Source: Paenibacillus polymyxa
GTDB taxonomy: Bacteria; Bacillota; Bacilli; Paenibacillales; Paenibacillaceae
Direction of reading: 5' to 3'
Length of the DNA stretch: 64,000 bases
NCBI RefSeq assembly: GCF_018614975.1
Contig: NZ_JAGGNR010000005.1
Coordinates: 62,001 to 126,000 of the forward strand
Shown: positions 62,457 through 64,000 of the stretch, one piece after another
How positions within the stretch are numbered: position 1 is the stretch's first letter
Layout of the letters: each line of letters opens with the position of its first letter
Made by a program: the position numbers and the translations under genes
Notes under the pieces: model-generated
Told to the model about the DNA's origin: nothing
What the model saw: the letters and a program-made list of their open reading frames with translations, nothing else
Database searches by the model: none

Positions 62457-62636
62457 TGCTGTTCAGCCCCCATTTACTTTGATATTGATTCGTCACTTAC
62501 GCATCCTATGTTAAGTATAGTCCTTTGTTTTATGCTTTAATGCACTTCTACGTTACATAAGATAACACATGGAAAAGCTGTGCAGCAATGATATCCGTTA
62601 TCGCGGGAGCGTATTGGAGCAACGGAGTTAACAAAA

Positions 62637-62665
62637 TTGACATGAATAATTTATGATCATATGAT
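62637..62665 (+). promoter_or_regulatory. Sigma-A promoter of the MerR-like gene leader
   Basis: TTGACA (62637-62642) and TATGAT (62660-62665) are 17 nt apart. Together with the leader below this starts a roughly 330-nt untranslated region. The part 62457-62636, the start of the 546-nt gap after ldh, shows nothing certain. Confidence 0.7.
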
Positions 62666-62735
62666 TTGACGGCGTTTGCACTTGTATCATTCGACATGAC
62701 AGCATTCATGCTCGTTGTCGGATTGAGGGTGATTT

Positions 62736-62846
62736 ATGCGAATCGTATACCTGACAAAAGTTCTTAGGAATCCGCAGAAACAGAACAAAACCGCCAAAGG
62801 GATATACCGAGAGGTTGACGAATACATACGAACAAGCAAAAGATAA
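62736..62846 (+). CDS. Possible 36-residue leader peptide
   Basis: ATG 62736 follows GAGGGTG with 5 nt between, a good ribosome site, and the frame ends at TAA 62846. The peptide is basic (many Lys, Arg) and has no motif I know. It lies after the promoter at 62637 and before two hairpins, so it may be a leader peptide that controls the MerR-like gene, or a stand-alone small protein. Confidence 0.45.
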   Translation: MRIVYLTKVLRNPQKQNKTAKGIYREVDEYIRTSKR

Positions 62847-62930
62847 AACAGACTTGATCCCTGAGACAGGTTGCCCCGATCCGATGACGGTTCCAAAAAG
62901 GAACGCTGAAGCCATAATGTTTTTATCCAA

Positions 62931-62973
62931 GAATCAATTTCATAACTCACTAAAGGTATTATGAAATTGATTT
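62931..62973 (+). other. Hairpins in the leader of the MerR-like gene
   Basis: AATCAATTTCATAA and TTATGAAATTGATT form a perfect 14-bp stem, and a smaller GTTCC/GGAAC stem lies before it at about 62890-62904. The big hairpin ends about 18 nt before the GGGAGGG site. It may control translation of the next gene or be an operator for it. Confidence 0.6.
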
Positions 62974-63002
62974 CCAAAAGACTTCATTCCGGGAGGGAAT
63001 TA

Positions 63003-63689
63003 ATGATGATTGAAGAAGCAGGAGCAACGACGGAAACGGCCAAGAGCCTGGGCATAGGTGCCAGTACTCTTCGTAAATATGCGGCGGCACTGGAAGAGCA
63101 GGGATATCGGTTCGAACGTTCCGCCAACAAATCCAGACTATTCAAGTCCGACGACATCGAGTGCATTGAACGCCTGATGACTGAACTCAGAGAGCATAAT
63201 CTGCCCCTTGCTGATGCTGTGGTGACTGTATTGGCTCCAGAAGTACCTGTAGATGCAGTACAAGTGGATGTACCGGTGATGGGGATCGAAGGTCTGTCAG
63301 CGCCTGAATGTGCAGCGACATCGATGTCATCAACATATCCTGAGGGCGCGGAATCAATCGGGAACCTGAGATCCTATCAGGGTCTGGGACAACTGGTAAG
63401 TGAGGTGACTTATGGTGCTGTAGAACAACAGCAGGATGATCGGGTACAGCTACTGCAACAGCGAGTCGATGAACTGGAATTGACCCTTCAGCATCTGGCA
63501 GAGACATACATGGTTCTTCAGGAACAGATGGAGAAACAGCGTCTATGGATGAACGAGAAGCTGGAGGAAGAGCGGGATCGCGAACTCGTGACCAATCTGC
63601 GAAACTTTCAGGGAAGAAAACGCAAACCAAAAGGCGTATCGCTGCGCATGTTGTTTGGACTACTGCCCAAGAAGCATAAGGAAGCTTGA
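63003..63689 (+). CDS. MerR-like DNA-binding protein with C-terminal coiled coil (DUF3967-like)
   Basis: A 228-residue protein. The N terminus (residues about 5-65) is a winged helix of the MerR type: TETAKSLGIGASTLRKYAAALEE, then YRFERSANKSRLFKSDDIECI. A variable middle part follows, and residues about 145-205 form a coiled coil (QQRVDELELTLQHLAETYMVL). The end is basic (GRKRKPKGVSLRMLFGLLPKKHKEA) and could touch DNA or membrane. The layout resembles RacA and plasmid DUF3967 proteins. ATG 63003 follows GGGAGGG. The frame is open to 62961 but the extra part lies in the hairpin. Role unknown. Confidence 0.78.
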   Translation: MMIEEAGATTETAKSLGIGASTLRKYAAALEEQGYRFERSANKSRLFKSDDIECIERLMTELREHNLPLADAVVTVLAPEVPVDAVQVDVPVMGIEGLSAPECAATSMSSTYPEGAESIGNLRSYQGLGQLVSEVTYGAVEQQQDDRVQLLQQRVDELELTLQHLAETYMVLQEQMEKQRLWMNEKLEEERDRELVTNLRNFQGRKRKPKGVSLRMLFGLLPKKHKEA

Positions 63690-63824
63690 GCGACAGGCTC
63701 TTGCCCCTCGTGATTTTGCAGTAGCGGCCTGATATAATAAGCTCCATACAACATGAAGACTGGCAATGGATCGCTCGGTATAGAACCGGACCGGGTTGAT
63801 CGGGAAGCTGGCGTGGGAGGATCT

Positions 63825-64000
63825 GTGGAGCTGCGACGAAGCTTTCAAAGATTGCTCGGACTATGGACGGATCGTCCTCGGCGGGAAGGCACGACCATTG
63901 CCGAGCGTTATACAATACAGGAATTGCTGGGTATGGGGAGCTATGGGCTGACATACCTGTGTACAGATGACCAGAACGGCAGGGAAGTGGCGTTGAAGGA
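63825..64000 (+). CDS. Serine/threonine protein kinase, N-terminal part (runs off the window)
   Basis: Only about 58 residues are inside the window. After a basic start the Gly-rich loop of protein kinases is clear (LLGMGSYGLTYLC), and the window stops at VALK, the Lys that binds ATP. GTG 63825 has GGGAGG 4 nt upstream. An in-frame ATG at 63753 is possible and is 14 nt after a TATAAT box (63733-63738), but it lacks a ribosome site. Without the rest I cannot say whether it has membrane or PASTA domains. Intergenic control of the preceding gene ends near 63690. Confidence 0.75.
   Translation, partial: MELRRSFQRLLGLWTDRPRREGTTIAERYTIQELLGMGSYGLTYLCTDDQNGREVALK

Noticed and set aside
62457..62636. 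Rex operator upstream of ldh
   Set aside because: I looked for a TTGTGAA...TTCACAA-type palindrome and found no convincing match.
63187..63954. Open frame of about 255 codons on the minus strand
   Set aside because: It covers the MerR-like gene and the start of the kinase gene, both supported by motifs. The antisense product is Pro, Ser and His rich without a domain.
1..64000. CRISPR arrays, tRNA or rRNA genes, prophage or insertion sequences
   Set aside because: I read the intergenic regions for short direct repeats with even spacers, clover-leaf patterns and transposase or integrase motifs and found none. A tRNAscan and ISfinder run would be decisive.

Overview
The window looks like a chromosomal segment of a low-to-moderate GC Firmicute, most probably Paenibacillus or a close relative. 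The reasons are strong AGGAGG-type ribosome binding sites, many TTG and GTG starts, lipoprotein signal peptides, Bacillus-type two-component systems, T-box, TPP and glycine leaders, a CsoR/CopZ/CopA copper locus and Big2, LysM and EAL proteins. The genus is an inference. No phage, plasmid, insertion sequence, CRISPR, tRNA or rRNA was seen.

Layout. 1-5.8 kb: a nucleoside-type ABC importer (end of a BMP lipoprotein gene, double ATPase, two permeases), then a sulfite-oxidase-like protein and a nucleoside phosphorylase, which fits uptake followed by phosphorolysis. 6-8 kb: small orphan genes and an acetyltransferase. 8-11.4 kb: copper regulon csoR-copZ-copA with two near-identical palindromic operators. 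11.6-15.2 kb: an ABC-2-type membrane protein, a TetR regulator, an NfsA-type nitroreductase and a convergent TatD hydrolase. 15.3-19.2 kb (minus): a thiamine-precursor importer thiY, thiamine-binding protein, thiX, thiZ behind a TPP riboswitch. 19.3-24.3 kb: VOC protein, a truncated MFS gene, a T-box-controlled and divergent SerRS, a two-gene nucleotidyltransferase pair on the minus strand and a Big2 repeat protein. 24.4-31.7 kb: a long plus-strand run of small enzymes (GrpB, DUF2809, GNAT, DUF952, DinB-like, histidine phosphatase, DUF2785) leading into 5-oxoprolinase pxpB-pxpC-pxpA and a NUDIX hydrolase. 32-40.3 kb: flavin-nucleotide-binding protein, a secreted 5'-nucleotidase-type enzyme with LysM, an EAL protein, a chemoreceptor and an ArsB-type pump. 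40.8-44.5 kb: pstSCAB behind a PhoP-like box. 44.7-49.3 kb: an APH-fold kinase and a response regulator/kinase/lipoprotein operon. 49.3-51.5 kb: tandem glycine riboswitch followed by L-serine dehydratase. 51.7-53.5 kb: a GH13 cyclomaltodextrinase-like enzyme (minus). 53.7-58.4 kb: a response regulator/kinase pair with a LanFEG-like ABC exporter. 58.7-64 kb: a PAS-rich hybrid kinase, L-lactate dehydrogenase (minus), a MerR-like coiled-coil protein behind a structured leader, and the start of a Ser/Thr kinase.

The most unusual signal is a family of about 180-nt intergenic elements present five times (678-854, 17452-17638 minus, 24389-24577, 31907-32086, 40551-40740). They share a core, fold into nested helices, keep pairing in the terminal and second helices while the bases change, always point the same way as the downstream gene, and in four of five cases end just before that gene's Shine-Dalgarno. 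This is what a cis-regulatory or mobile structured RNA would look like, and I do not recognise it as a described family.
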